From assembly GCF_000090795.2 (NCBI RefSeq), contig NW_003546421.1:41600-65727 (forward strand): a stretch of 24,128 bases of DNA, written 5' to 3'. Source of the DNA: Amphimedon queenslandica. Its lineage: Eukaryota > Porifera > Demospongiae > Haplosclerida > Niphatidae. This document shows positions 1-9,920 of this stretch, one piece after another. The notes below the pieces were generated by a model, which saw only the letters and a program-made list of their open reading frames with translations, had not been told where the DNA came from and ran no database searches. The position numbers and the translations under genes are program-made. Every line of letters begins with the position of its first letter. Within the stretch, counting starts at the first letter, position 1.

Positions 1-62
1 TGAAAATGATTAGACTACAACAAAATAATTAAAATTAAGTTATAGATACTATCAGATCTAAC

Positions 63-856
63 CTCAATATTCTTACACATATTATTACCAGTTGGACATA
101 GATCATACCAGTAGGCCCACAGTATCCATTCAACAGATACACTACTACCAGTTGAAGTAGATAAGTAATCATTGACTTGATTACACAATGAAAGATTTGT
201 TGTTGGAGTTATAATAGCATAGCGTGCTTCACCTCTCCCAGTTAAGTCATTGTCATCCCAAAATGCTGCAATGACTGGAGTAGAAATAGGAAAAGAATTG
301 GGTATGTAGGCAATGAAACTTGTTCCTAAACTAATCAATCCATGAGTACTTATCTATAAATGGAGTTATATTATACAAATTATATATTGTCTGAGTACAT
401 ATAGCCACATCAAAGGCACCACCAGGTCATATATATGGCTTATACAACCTGCAACAAAGAAAGGAAGACTTTTTTAGTCTTCAGAGCATGATGTGGCTGT
501 AAGTATACAATATATTGTATATAGTATATGCCTTCTCAGTAGTTAGACTTTTGCCCCTTGATATCTGCCTGAGGCAAAGCTGATGAGGTCAGGTATTGAG
601 GGGCTGAGGTCTCATGCTGCTGCTATAGACTTCAAAGGCATGGTATATGTATATTACATTAAATTTAGCTAACCCATGCTTCTGTGTGACATGATGATCC
701 AAACCTTAATGGGGAAGGCAGTGACACATTTACAGCATAATCAAGAATGTCATCAAGTACTGAATAGTTAGTAGGATGAAGGAAGGGAAGGTAGTTACCC
801 TCAGAGCTAACAAGGAGACCATTGAAGTAGATAAGTATCACAAACACTATCATCAT
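63..856 (-). CDS. Gene 1 (partial, 5' exons): NIDO-domain receptor-like protein
   Basis: This is the 5' part of the first array member; the rest lies beyond the left edge. Exon 1 (674-856, 61 codons) starts at a double Met and encodes a hydrophobic signal peptide (MMIVFVILIYFNGLLVSS) and the NIDO lead-in, ending in HTEAW before a GTTAGC donor. Exon 2 (63-353, 97 codons) encodes the NIDO core, with ISLGTSF, the FPISTPVIAAFWDD motif, RYAIITPTTN and VEWILWAYW, and ends phase 0 at a GTTAGA donor. Exon 3 would start at the window edge, because bases 1-14 match the sequence just outside its acceptor in every other copy. NIDO domains occur in nidogen, tectorin and mucin-4-type extracellular proteins. 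Intron 1 is 320 nt, against 48-57 nt in the other copies, because of an insertion. Start and splice sites are set by comparison with genes 2-6. Confidence 0.82.
365..655. mobile_element. Insertion in intron 1 of gene 1, MITE/SINE-like
   Basis: Intron 1 of gene 1 is about 265 nt longer than in every paralogue, so this stretch is an insertion. It holds an inverted pair (TATAGCCACATCA near 398 and TGATGTGGCTGTA near 490) and a small hairpin (GAAGAC...GTCTTC near 464-482). The possible target duplication TATATTA is short and uncertain, and there is no ORF. It may be a non-autonomous element; the exact ends are not determined. Confidence 0.45.
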
Positions 857-1933
857 CTTTCACTGGTATACCAATATGAACTGGATAATCCCAACTGTCT
901 GTTGTTATTGATGATCTTTACATGTATAATACTTTTAAACATATCCTGTTTGGTTTATAAAAACTAGTTAAAAGAAGTGTAAAGCAATAGTAAAGTGGTG
1001 CAATAGTGCACTTTAACTTAGTTTTGATTATTATTGTTCACTGTTGTTTATAGACTACTATAGACTATAGTGAGTTTCACCTGTAAACATAATGTAACTT
1101 ATAAACTTCAAAATATTAAACTATTTGTATAATATGAAACCTATTACTGTAACCTGTAAATTGTCTATTGTATATCTTTAAACTTGTAAACAGACATTTC
1201 CATAAATGAGGTTTGGTTCTTGTTCATTTTATGTATGATGGTTGGTTTCTCTGTAGCTTATACTGACGACAGTGTGATAAGAATCTCGTTCAATACTTGT
1301 TTGTCTCTTTTTACTACTGTCAGTTTTATGTTAATTGTACTGTATTGCAGCTGTCACAAATACACTGGTATAATGTACTAGTGAGGATATTGTTTAATAA
1401 GCTCTATAATGATGATGATGATGATGATGATGAGCCTCTTTTAGATGTAACTGATTCTCATAAAACTGTCGATGAGCAGAGGAATGATATTGTACCCAGT
1501 TCTACTGATGTTTTTAGACATCGCAGGGAATCTGTTGTTGATCTATTTTGAAGCATTTATGCATACTGATTGGATTTTTGTTTTACTGTCAATTTTTTGC
1601 CATGAACATGACTATCATTTTGTTCATCATCCATTTCATTTTGTTTGTCACTTGTGTGTGATGTACATGTGCAGATGCAATGTTTCAATAATGTTTATAT
1701 AGTTCAGTTATAAGTTTACATCTGTACTTAGTCTGTTTGCCTTTCTGTGTTTATCATGTGCTGATAATAGCATGCAGTTCTGCATTCCAATAATTATTTA
1801 CAATTATTTGCTAAGTTGTTTGTTAAGTTTACTTTACTATATTAAGCACAATACATTTCTTTGTGTAGCATTTACACACCATACTACGATACTTTAAAGT
1901 ACATATTTGTGTGTGTTTATGAATTACAGTACA
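857..1933. other. Type A intergenic spacer (first copy)
   Basis: This spacer separates the start of gene 1 from the stop of gene 2. It aligns over most of its length with 8663-9920 and with 12483-12581 plus 15514-16689, so the duplicated unit included intergenic DNA. The first 60 bases upstream of the ATG (the TATACCAATATGAACTGG region) are well conserved between copies and probably hold 5'UTR and core promoter. Apart from the + strand exon-like block listed separately, I see no coding content. Confidence 0.7.
1351..1551 (+). pseudogene. Orphan 3'-terminal exon on the + strand (copy 1)
   Basis: After an acceptor-like TGTATTGCAG there is an open phase-0 reading frame of 66 codons ending in TGA. 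It begins LSQIHWYNVLV, runs through an Asp tract made by a GAT repeat, then PLLDVTDSHKTVDEQRND, and ends in RHRRESVVDLF. The same protein end is encoded at 15941-16132. The last 120 nt or so are essentially identical between the two copies and similarity drops just after the stop codon, as expected of a coding end. The composition suggests a charged cytoplasmic tail, and RRES fits a basophilic kinase site. No upstream exons were found, so it is probably the duplicated tail end of a former neighbour gene. I do not recognise the family. Confidence 0.5.
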
Positions 1934-4441
1934 TCAATTAAAATGTCCAACTTTGTATGGGCGAGATGAGACTTGAGGCCTTGTCCCTGGGACATCATAT
2001 ACAGTTGACTTATCAGTAGTACTGACACTAAGAGAAGTGTAGTTGCTGTAGTTATTAGTATTAATTGATGGTATTTCATTGTTTATCATTTCATATGTTG
2101 GATCTTCTTTTGTAGCAACTTGGTTTTCATAAATAACTTGGTTTTCGTAAGTGTGAACTTGGTTTTCACAATAAGTCTCTTTAGTACGAGGTATAGAATT
2201 TTCAGACTTTGCTTTACCTTTATAGCATTCAAATCATTAATACTAATAACATGTATTCTTTTACCTTTTTTCCTCAGTATTACAATAATTGCTAGTGATA
2301 GTATGAGAACAGCAAATGTTGTGAGTCCAAGGAGAACTCCCAGTACTACCTGTGATTGACCTATTGACAGTGTACATTGAACATTCCACAAATACTGTCC
2401 TAAGTAAACATACTTTGCTGACCAATATTAGTAGTAGTAGTTGTGAAAGCAGTAGTAGTAGCAGTAGTAGTAGTAGTTAGCATTGCTGAACTATACATTG
2501 AGAATATCAATCCTTTGCTGCTTGTTTGGTACACAATAAACTTTTCAGTACTTGAAAATATAACATTCTCTGTATAATTGTAAATTGGGTTTATATAATA
2601 TTTCATTTCTAACCTGTGTATGATGATATCATTGGTAGAACTGGTTTAATCCAGTCAACTGTGTATTCAATAACTATTGCTGGTATCAGTATCTTTATTC
2701 CATTCTCAATATCATGTGCATATACAGTGTATGTTCCATTATCAGTAAATGAATAACATGTTCCATTAGTTTGTATTGATTGTGGTATCAGTGTTGTTGC
2801 TGTTGATGCTATTAATACTTGACATTCATTGAGCACTTCAGTAATACAAACAAAGCAGACAATATCCTCATTCCTCTCTATTATTATATCCTTTACATTA
2901 TATGTATCTATAATAAGTACATACATACACTTACCATACATTGATAATAGTATCTTACTTATTTCTGTTACATTAGAGTTACTAGTTCCATATGTACCAA
3001 TTGCTGATACTGTTAGGTAATACAATGAATGATCATTTAGGTTTATATTCCAATGTATAGTATAAAACTCATCAATGTATTGAAGACTATTAATACCCAA
3101 TGGACCTAATGTATTTAAAGTATTAGCTCCAACCAAAAGCAACTGAGCTTTATTTATAAAGCACTGATGTATCTATAGTGATATAATTAATATTATAGTG
3201 TATTCTAGTGTAAATAGTTTTACTTGAAATCTTATTATTAATGTTTCATTGGTTAGATATAATGCAGATACATTATCAGGTTTTGTTACTTCTATAAAAA
3301 GAAATGATAACAAAAATAATTCCAAAAATTAACTATAGTTGTACCTGTAGATATGATTCTGCTGTCATTGCAACTTGACATAGGCAATGTCAATTTGAAA
3401 GTATAAACATTACGAAGAGACAAGTTTTCAGTATAATAGTATACATTATTTCCAGTAACATTAATTGTATCATTAACTGTTTGAAGTGAGTCACTGATAC
3501 TCAGAATTAGTGTACTGTTAATAACTGGAATTCTGAGTTCCCATGATACTGTAATATTGTGAGGTGTAATGGATAGGAATTCAAACCTATCTATAACTAA
3601 TGAAGCTATAAGAGTTATGTTACATTGATTAATAATACCTTGATCTAGTCTGTATACAATATTAGTCCATCCTGATACTGCATCATAACAGTCTATGTTA
3701 GTAACATTATCAGTATTAGCTAGTGGTTGATTAATATAATACCCACTGCCACTATTAATACCAACACCAGCTCCGTGTCTTGTCCATCGTATGAGTCCAC
3801 ACTTGTATATAAACACAGCATATGTGGCATTACTTTGATGAGCTAATACAACCTGAAAATGATTAGACTACAAGAAGAAATATCATTAATATAAGTTATA
3901 TACTATTGACCTCAGTATTGTAGCAATATTCATCAGTAAATTGACATACATTATACCAGTGGACCCACAGTATCCATTCAACAGATACACTACTACCAGT
4001 TGAATTAGATAAGTAATCATTGACTTGATTGCACAATGAAAGATTTGTTGTTGGAGTTATAATAGCATAACGTGCTTCACCTCTCTCATGTAGGTTAATG
4101 TCATCCCAATATGGAGCAATGACTGGAGTAGTAATAGGAAAAGAATTTGGTCTGTAGGCAATGAAACTTGTTCCTAAACTAATCAATCCATTAGTACTTA
4201 TCTAAAAAGTCACTCTTGGTCACTTTCATTGCATTAAAATAATTACAGTTTAGCTAACCCATGCTTCAGTGTGACATGATGACCCAAATCTTAATGGGGA
4301 GGGCAGTGGCACATTTACAGCATAATCATCATAGCCATTCATTATTGAATAGTTAGTAGGATGAAGGAAGGGAAGATAGTTACCCTCAGAGCTAACAAGG
4401 AGACCATTGAAGTAGATAAGTATCACAAACACTATCATCAT
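1934..4441 (-). CDS. Gene 2: NIDO-FN3-FN3 single-pass receptor with YENQ-repeat tail
   Basis: The model has ten exons: 4259-4441, 3911-4201, 3639-3852, 3345-3596, 3224-3291, 2959-3172, 2614-2907, 2414-2569, 2265-2360 and 1934-2217, giving 683 residues. Signal peptide is about 1-18; NIDO about 60-229 (PVIAPYWDD, WILWVHW, VFIYKCGLIRW); FN3-like domains about 230-313 and 314-500 (ITVSWEL, FYTIHWNI); a Thr-rich stalk about 506-557; membrane helix about 560-587 followed by RKKGK; then a tail of about 95 residues. The tail has three ENQV repeats, two of them YENQ (YxN, the Grb2-type SH2 consensus), then TYEMI, SNYTSL (ITIM-like), VYDVPG (YxxP) and RPYKV. Ligand and pathway are unknown. The 42-nt and 51-nt introns (3 and 6) are multiples of three without stops and could also be read through. 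Acceptor 3 could lie 6 nt further in. Confidence 0.87.
2430..2479. repeat. Trinucleotide microsatellite in the stalk exon of gene 2
   Basis: Runs of AGT/GTA on the + strand read as ACT/ACA Thr codons on the minus strand. They build two poly-Thr tracts in the extracellular stalk. Thr-rich stalks are typical sites of O-glycosylation, and the triplet repeat lets the stalk change length without a frameshift. Confidence 0.75.
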
Positions 4442-4979
4442 CTTTCACTGCATGAACTGATCTAGGGCTAGTGAATTAGTGATTCAGCAGTTGACAGCTA
4501 TTTGATGATTGTGCATGTTTAGATAACTACAATTTTGGCTTATAGCTTTCATTGCACACACAATCGCTCAAATGTTGATCTACAAATGACCTCAGTGATT
4601 TAACTTATATATTAATATTTACATGAATGCACCATAATTTTGCTTACTAATTGTTACAGGTGGGGTGCACTAGTGGGGAAATTTATGCTTTTGATAGTGT
4701 CATCAACAGCAATAGTGGCACCAATATCAGAGGAGTTTTAACATTTTTATCGCTTCATTTCACAATGCTGAGTTGTGGCTACCTTTAGTGAAATATACAG
4801 ATTAAATTTCAATCATTAATAAAATGAACATTGCAATCAGGAAATTCAGTATTTTGATAATTATGACTGATGTATTTAGATTAATACTTAACTATATAAC
4901 TAGGCCAATATAATAATAGTAGTAATAGAAAAAGGACCAACTAAGCAGTAAAGTTTTTATAATTTTGAAATTATAAAAT

Positions 4980-5270
4980 AGAGAATTTTTTCCTTTTTAA
5001 TTTTGGCAAATTTTAACCCAAGACCATGTACTGTAGTACATAGACTTAATTTGATGAAATTTTTGAGCAACTTTAGAAATTTTTAAAAAATCCAATTTTG
5101 ATCGGAATCACTTCAAACTTTCTACATTACATAAAAACATGTGTATGTACCAGGACAATTCTAAAAATGAAAAATTCTACTGGGATTTTGGTTAGATTTT
5201 TGAGCAACAATAAAAATTCATAAAAAATCCAATTTTGATCAAGGTCACTTTAAATTTTCTACAAAGGACC
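4980..5270. repeat. Dispersed AT-rich repeat, two partial units
   Basis: Two successive units share TTTTTGAGCAAC, then AAAAAATCCAATTTTGATC, then a TCA(A)ACTTTCTAC-like core followed by ATAAAAACATGTGTATGTA. Similar units occur at about 19540-19950, and the core also lies inside the 556-bp duplicated block (12877-12890). No coding potential is seen. Confidence 0.6.
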
Positions 5271-5531
5271 ATTAACATACAATTACTGATAAGATTCAAA
5301 CAGCATGTTACATAATGTCACTCACTTAAGTCTCACTTGATGTGTGTGTATTTGGATTCCATTATACTGTGTGTGTGTAAGGCAGCAGTGAAATATTGTA
5401 ATAGTGCATACCATATGCTTTGATTATGTTGTTCACTGGGTAGTCTCACACATTAACATAGTGTAAACATATAAAGTCTATACTGTTAATTGTAACAGAA
5501 CCAGTGATCTCTAAACTGTATTGTACCATAC

Positions 5532-5583
5532 AATTGTACCCAGTACTATTGATAATTTTAGACATTGTTGATCTGTTTTAAAG
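5532..5583 (+). pseudogene. Decayed remnant of the orphan + strand exon
   Basis: TTGTACCCAGTACTATTGAT, then TTTTAGACATT and GTTGATCTGTTTTAAAGCATT, follow the order of the last part of the exon at 1490-1560 but with deletions and a lost frame. It shows that the type B spacer also descends from a unit carrying this exon. Confidence 0.45.
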
Positions 5584-6316
5584 CATTCATTTTTGCTTAA
5601 TTTGTCTAGTTTGTCTTGTTAATACCAGTTACCACTATTTTTATTATAATTTTTAAACATTGGCCAATTATGCTTGTGGTCAAAGGTATAAAAGCTTTAA
5701 TTTAATAACAGCAATGGCATTATATATTTAAGTATTATAATCAAGTATTCAATGTGATGTTGTGATGTGTTTGTGTAAGCGTGGGAACTTCATGTATTTA
5801 ATGTTTTTAATATGTGCATCAATGTATACATTAATCTGTACAAGTACATGTGCTTTCTGCAAGTAGGCAAATAGACAGCAAATGTTAAGTGAGAAATGAA
5901 AGGATATGGATATACATATTTATGCCCATAAATTTTGCCTGGCCAGCAATTAGCACGGGTAAGGACTACATTTATAAAAATACATAAATATGATTATTAT
6001 CTGTTTATCATTTTGTTTGATTTTCTTTATGAATTGAGTATAGGGTACAAAGTGCATGTGTGCAATGTTTCTGTAATGTTTATAGCTCAGTCATTGTTTA
6101 CATCTGCACGGTCTGTTTTCTTTCTATGTTTTTGTGTTAATAACTTTCAGCTTTACATTCCAACACTTATTTGTTAAGTTTTTTATATTATAGCATAAAT
6201 TTGTGCAGCCTTTACACACTGAACTACAATACCATAAAATACATGTGTGTGTGTTTATGAGTTATATAATTAATGTATCATTTAAAATGTCCAACTTTAG
6301 ATGGGCAAGATGAAAC

Positions 6317-8662
6317 TTATGGGCTTGTTTCTGGGACATCATATATTGTTGAGTTATCAATAGTACTGACACTAAGAGAAGTGTAGTTGTTGCAGTTATC
6401 AGTTGATAGTATTTTATTGTTTATCATTTCATATGTTGGATCCTCTTTTTTTGTGAATGGGATCTCATAAGTCTCTGAAGTATGATCAGGTATGGAGTTG
6501 TCAGATTTGGCTTTACCTTTATAGCATTCAAATCATGATAACATGTTATTGTATCTTTTACCTTTTTTCCTCAGTATTGCAATCATTGCTAGTAATAATA
6601 TGAGAACAGCAAGGGTTGTGAGTCCAAGGAGAACTCCCAATATTATGTTAGTGACCTGTGATTGACCTAATGACAATTGTGCATTTTAATGAAATACCTT
6701 TAGTATGGCACCTTACTTTGACTATCAATATTATTAGTAGCAGTAGTAAGTAATACTGAACTAGTTGAGGTAGCACTGGACTCCATTGGAATTATCAATC
6801 CTTTGCTGCTTGTTCGGTTTATCATAAACTCTATTGTATTTGAAAATTCACTCTCTGCAAAATTGTGTTGAATAATATCTCATTACTGTAATTACCTGTA
6901 TCTGATGGTTTAATCCAGTCAACTGTGTATTCAATAACTATTGCTGGTGTCAGTATCTTTATTCCATTCTCAATATCATGTGCATATACAGTGTATGTTC
7001 CATTATCAGTAAATGAATAACATATTCCATTAGTTTGTATTGATTGTGGTATCAGTGTTGTTGTTGTTGATGCTGTTATTACTTGACATTCATTAAAAAT
7101 TTGAGTTATACAAGTAAAACAGACAATATCTTCATTCCTCTCTATTATTATATCCTTTACATTATATCTGCCTACAAATAAAATGATTAATTGACATTAA
7201 GTTTGTTACATTATTACTTATTTCTGTTACATTAGAGCTACTAGTTCCATATGTACCAATTGCTGATACTGTTAGGTAATACAATGAATGATCATTTAGC
7301 TTTATATTCCAGTGTATAATATAAAACTCATCAATGTATTGAAGACTGTTAATATCCAATGGACCTAATGTATTAATGTGTCTATTAGCTTCAAACAGAA
7401 TCAACTGCACTTCATCTATAAAGCACTGAAGTATCTAGTGATATAATCAATCTTATAGTGTATAGTACAAATGCTCTTACTTGAAATCTCATGATTATTG
7501 TTTCATTGGTTAGGTATAATGCAGATACATTGTCAGGTTTTGGTGTCAATGCTATATTTTGAATTAGAGAACATTAATAGTTACTCTTTAGTTGTACCTG
7601 TAAATATATATTTTATGTCTTCATTGCATTCGGTTTTTGCTTTTGGTAGAGCCAGTTTGAAAGTATAAAGATTACAAAAATTTTTGCCATCAGTATAGGT
7701 ATATGCATTATGTCCAGTAACAGTAATTGTATCATTGACTGTTTGAAGTGAATCAGTGATTTGCAGAGTAAGTACACTGTTAATAACTGGAATACCCATT
7801 TCCCATGATACTGTAATACTGTGAGGTGTAATGGATAGGAAGTCAAACTTATCTATAACTAATAAACCTTTGTAAGAGCATGCTACATTGATTAATAGTA
7901 CCTTGATCTAGTCTGTATACAATATTAGTCCATCCTGACACTGCATCATAGCAGTCTATGTTAGTAGCATTGTAAGTACTTGATAGTGGATGAATATGGC
8001 TACCAAAGTCATAGATTATACCCACAAAACCTATAAAACCTATCCAGTTTATGAGTCCACACTTGTATACAAACGCGGCATATGTGGCATTATTTTGATG
8101 AGCTACTACAACCTGAAAATGATTAGACTACAAGAAAAATTATTTAATATAAGTTATATTATTAATTAACCTCAGTATTGTTACAAATATTATCAGTATC
8201 TGGACATAGGTCATACCAATAGACCCACAGTATCCATTCAACAGATACACTACTACCAGTTGAATTAGATAAGTAATCATTGACTTGATTGCACAATGAA
8301 AGATTTGTTGTCGGAGTTATAATAGCATAACGTACTTCACCTCTTCCAGCAGTTAAATCTATATTAATGTCTAATAATGGCATAATATACAAGCTACCAC
8401 CAAAAGAGATATATCCATAAATCTCAATCTAAACAGTATATAAGTTCATTCATTATACTCATAGATGTTATACAATCCTCACTATTGCATAGTTGAAACA
8501 AGAGGATCCAAATTCAAGTGTGGACGGGAATGATACATTAACTCTATAAGAAGTATTGCCGATTGTTAAATAGTCAGTAGGATATAGGAAGGGAAGGTAG
8601 TTACTCTCAGAGTTAACAAGGAGACCATTGAAGCAGATAAGTATCACAAACACTATCATCAT
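6317..8662 (-). CDS. Gene 3: NIDO-FN3-FN3 receptor, reduced NIDO core, early stop
   Basis: Ten exons: 8483-8662, 8171-8428, 7902-8112, 7598-7858, 7481-7551, 7218-7434, 6896-7171, 6717-6854, 6562-6666 and 6317-6516; 638 residues. The order of parts is the same as in gene 2. Exon 1 ends FNYAI instead of HTEAW, and exon 2 is 11 codons shorter because the FPxxxPVIAPxWDD segment of NIDO is missing. FN3-1 ends in LPKAKTECNED, a variant shared only with gene 6. Intron 3 is 43 nt and intron 6 is 46 nt; reading through either breaks the frame, which confirms that they are introns. The membrane segment is a Leu/Ile-rich run before RKKGK. The tail has TYEIP, TYEMI, NNYTSL and IYDVPE. A TAA at 6317-6319 replaces the usual Gln codon and removes the last 13 residues, so the C-terminal VGH motif is lost. 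Confidence 0.85.
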
Positions 8663-8729
8663 CTTTTACTAGTATACCAATATGAACTGGATTAATTCTA
8701 ATCCCGACTGTGCGTTGTTATCAATAATC

Positions 8730-8737
8730 TTTATATA
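8730..8737 (-). promoter_or_regulatory. Possible TATA box of gene 3
   Basis: The minus strand reads TATATAAAGA about 70 nt before the ATG, inside the conserved type A upstream block. Genes 1 and 4 have weaker AT-rich versions at the matching place. Position and sequence suit a core promoter, but this is only a motif match. Confidence 0.3.
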
Positions 8738-9089
8738 CATAATACTTTTAAACATATCCTGTTTGGTTTATAAAAACTAGTTAGTAACTTATTAGAAATG
8801 TAAAGTAATAGTAAAGTGGTACAATAGTGCACGTTTGATTATTATTGTTCACTCTTGATTGTTTATAGACTATAGACTATGTTTTTAAACTTGTAAACAG
8901 GTATTATTTCCATTACAGCTTATATCTGTTACTTATTTACAATATAATAGAAGTTCAACTTATGTAGATCTAGTATGGTTGGTTTCTCTGTAGCTTATAC
9001 TGATGACAGTGTGGTTTTAACTCAATACTTGCTTGTCTCTTTTTACTGTTAGTTTCATATTAATTGTACTGTATCACCTCTACTTGCAG

Positions 9090-9167
9090 CTATCACAAAC
9101 ACCCTGGTATAATGTACTAGTGAGGAAATTGTTTACTATGCTCTATAATGATGATGATGATCTATAA
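9090..9167 (+). pseudogene. Orphan + strand exon, truncated (copy 2)
   Basis: The same acceptor-like CTACTTGCAG is followed by LSQTPWYNVLVRKLF and a short Asp run, then a stop where inserted sequence begins. The conserved PLLDVTDSHK to VVDLF part is missing. It is a broken copy of the block at 1351-1551. Confidence 0.5.
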
Positions 9168-9437
9168 TTATATAACTTCCAATAACCGCATGGTAGGAAA
9201 ATGTAGCACTGTGTAGAATATAATATAGTACTGCACAGTATAATATGTATGGGTGTATGGGCTTTCCTGTTAACCACAAGCTTTGATAGAAGCAAATCAC
9301 AGCCACAGCTACATACACTAGACATGTAACAATAATAATAAATAATAGTGATAAATGAGATCTGTAGTCTGGTCCAGCCTCTTTATTGCGTGGGGGCTGT
9401 GCCACCCCTGCGCAACAAAGAGGCGGGACCAGACTAT
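9168..9437. mobile_element. Small inserted element ending in a strong hairpin
   Basis: This stretch has no counterpart in the other type A spacers. It ends in a near-perfect hairpin and is flanked by ATGATGAT-like sequence on both sides, which could be a target duplication or simply the local GAT repeat. Its ORFs look fortuitous. It is probably a non-autonomous DNA element. Confidence 0.45.
9365..9436. repeat. 26-bp-arm hairpin (snapback)
   Basis: Left arm 9365-9390 (TAGTCTGGTCCAGCCTCTTT plus ATTGCG) pairs with right arm 9411-9436, 24 of 26 bases matching. Inside it GGGG and CCCC add further pairing. The terminal 12-mer GGGACCAGACTA recurs at 14898-14909. Confidence 0.8.
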
Positions 9438-9920
9438 GATGATAATTGGATTTTGTTTGTCTTTTGTGTGCATGTCACTGCATTATTACAATAATGTTTG
9501 CCTCTAGTTTTATTCATATCCTGTTTTTTTGTTATTTTTGGTGTTTATATCTTATCTATAGTTTTGGTCACATCAGTTTACATTTGTTGTCTGTTTGTCT
9601 GTGTTTATGCAGCAAAGGATGATGTTTTCAGCTTTGCATTCCAATAATTACTATTATTATAACTTATCAGTTGAGTTGTTTTTTAATGTTTTACTGTACT
9701 AAAAGCATACAAATTAGTTTAACAAATTGAACTACAATAATAATAATGTGTTTGTGTGCAGTGTACTATACTGAGTTATTTGTTATACTAAAATTGGTTC
9801 AAAACAATAAACAGTGTACTAGACTTATATGCACAAAATATTTATACTCCTAATAAGTCTCATATTTATGCACACAAAGTTTTAAAATATTGTAAATGTC
9901 TTATTGTTTTAAATAAAGCT

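Larger units (their letters stand above)
4442..6316. other. Type B intergenic spacer (first copy)
   Basis: Spacer between genes 2 and 3, homologous to 19002-20876 and different from type A over its gene-proximal part. It starts with a shared block running from CTGCATGAACTGATC to TTTGATGATTGTGCATG, then carries AT-rich dispersed repeats and a shared run near 5266-5340 (for example CATACAATTACTGATAAGAT). Its 3' part resembles the sequence after the other genes. It includes the former 3' end of gene 3's reading frame at 6278-6316. No convincing gene is present. Confidence 0.65.
8663..9920. other. Type A intergenic spacer (second copy)
   Basis: Homologous to 857-1933. It contains a shortened copy of the + strand exon and an insertion at about 9168-9437 that has replaced roughly 190 nt of the ancestral spacer. 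The rest is AT-rich, with no gene seen. Confidence 0.65.

Noticed and set aside
1245-1350. Possible extra upstream exon for the + strand orphan (YTDDSV..., with a hydrophobic stretch in the copy near 15850)
   Set aside because: The frame is broken in the copy near 9010, and the interval to the next acceptor is too short for an intron.
2120-2359. Open frame on the + strand over the gene 2 membrane exon
   Set aside because: It is the complement of exons 9-10 on the minus strand; hydrophobic composition and openness follow from the coding strand.
5935-6177. 80-codon + strand frame in the type B spacer
   Set aside because: Low-complexity AT-rich translation that is not kept in the second type B spacer.
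9136-9405. Minus-strand frames in the 9.2-9.4 kb insertion
   Set aside because: They overlap in two frames, include the hairpin arm, have no recognisable domain and no splice context matching the array.
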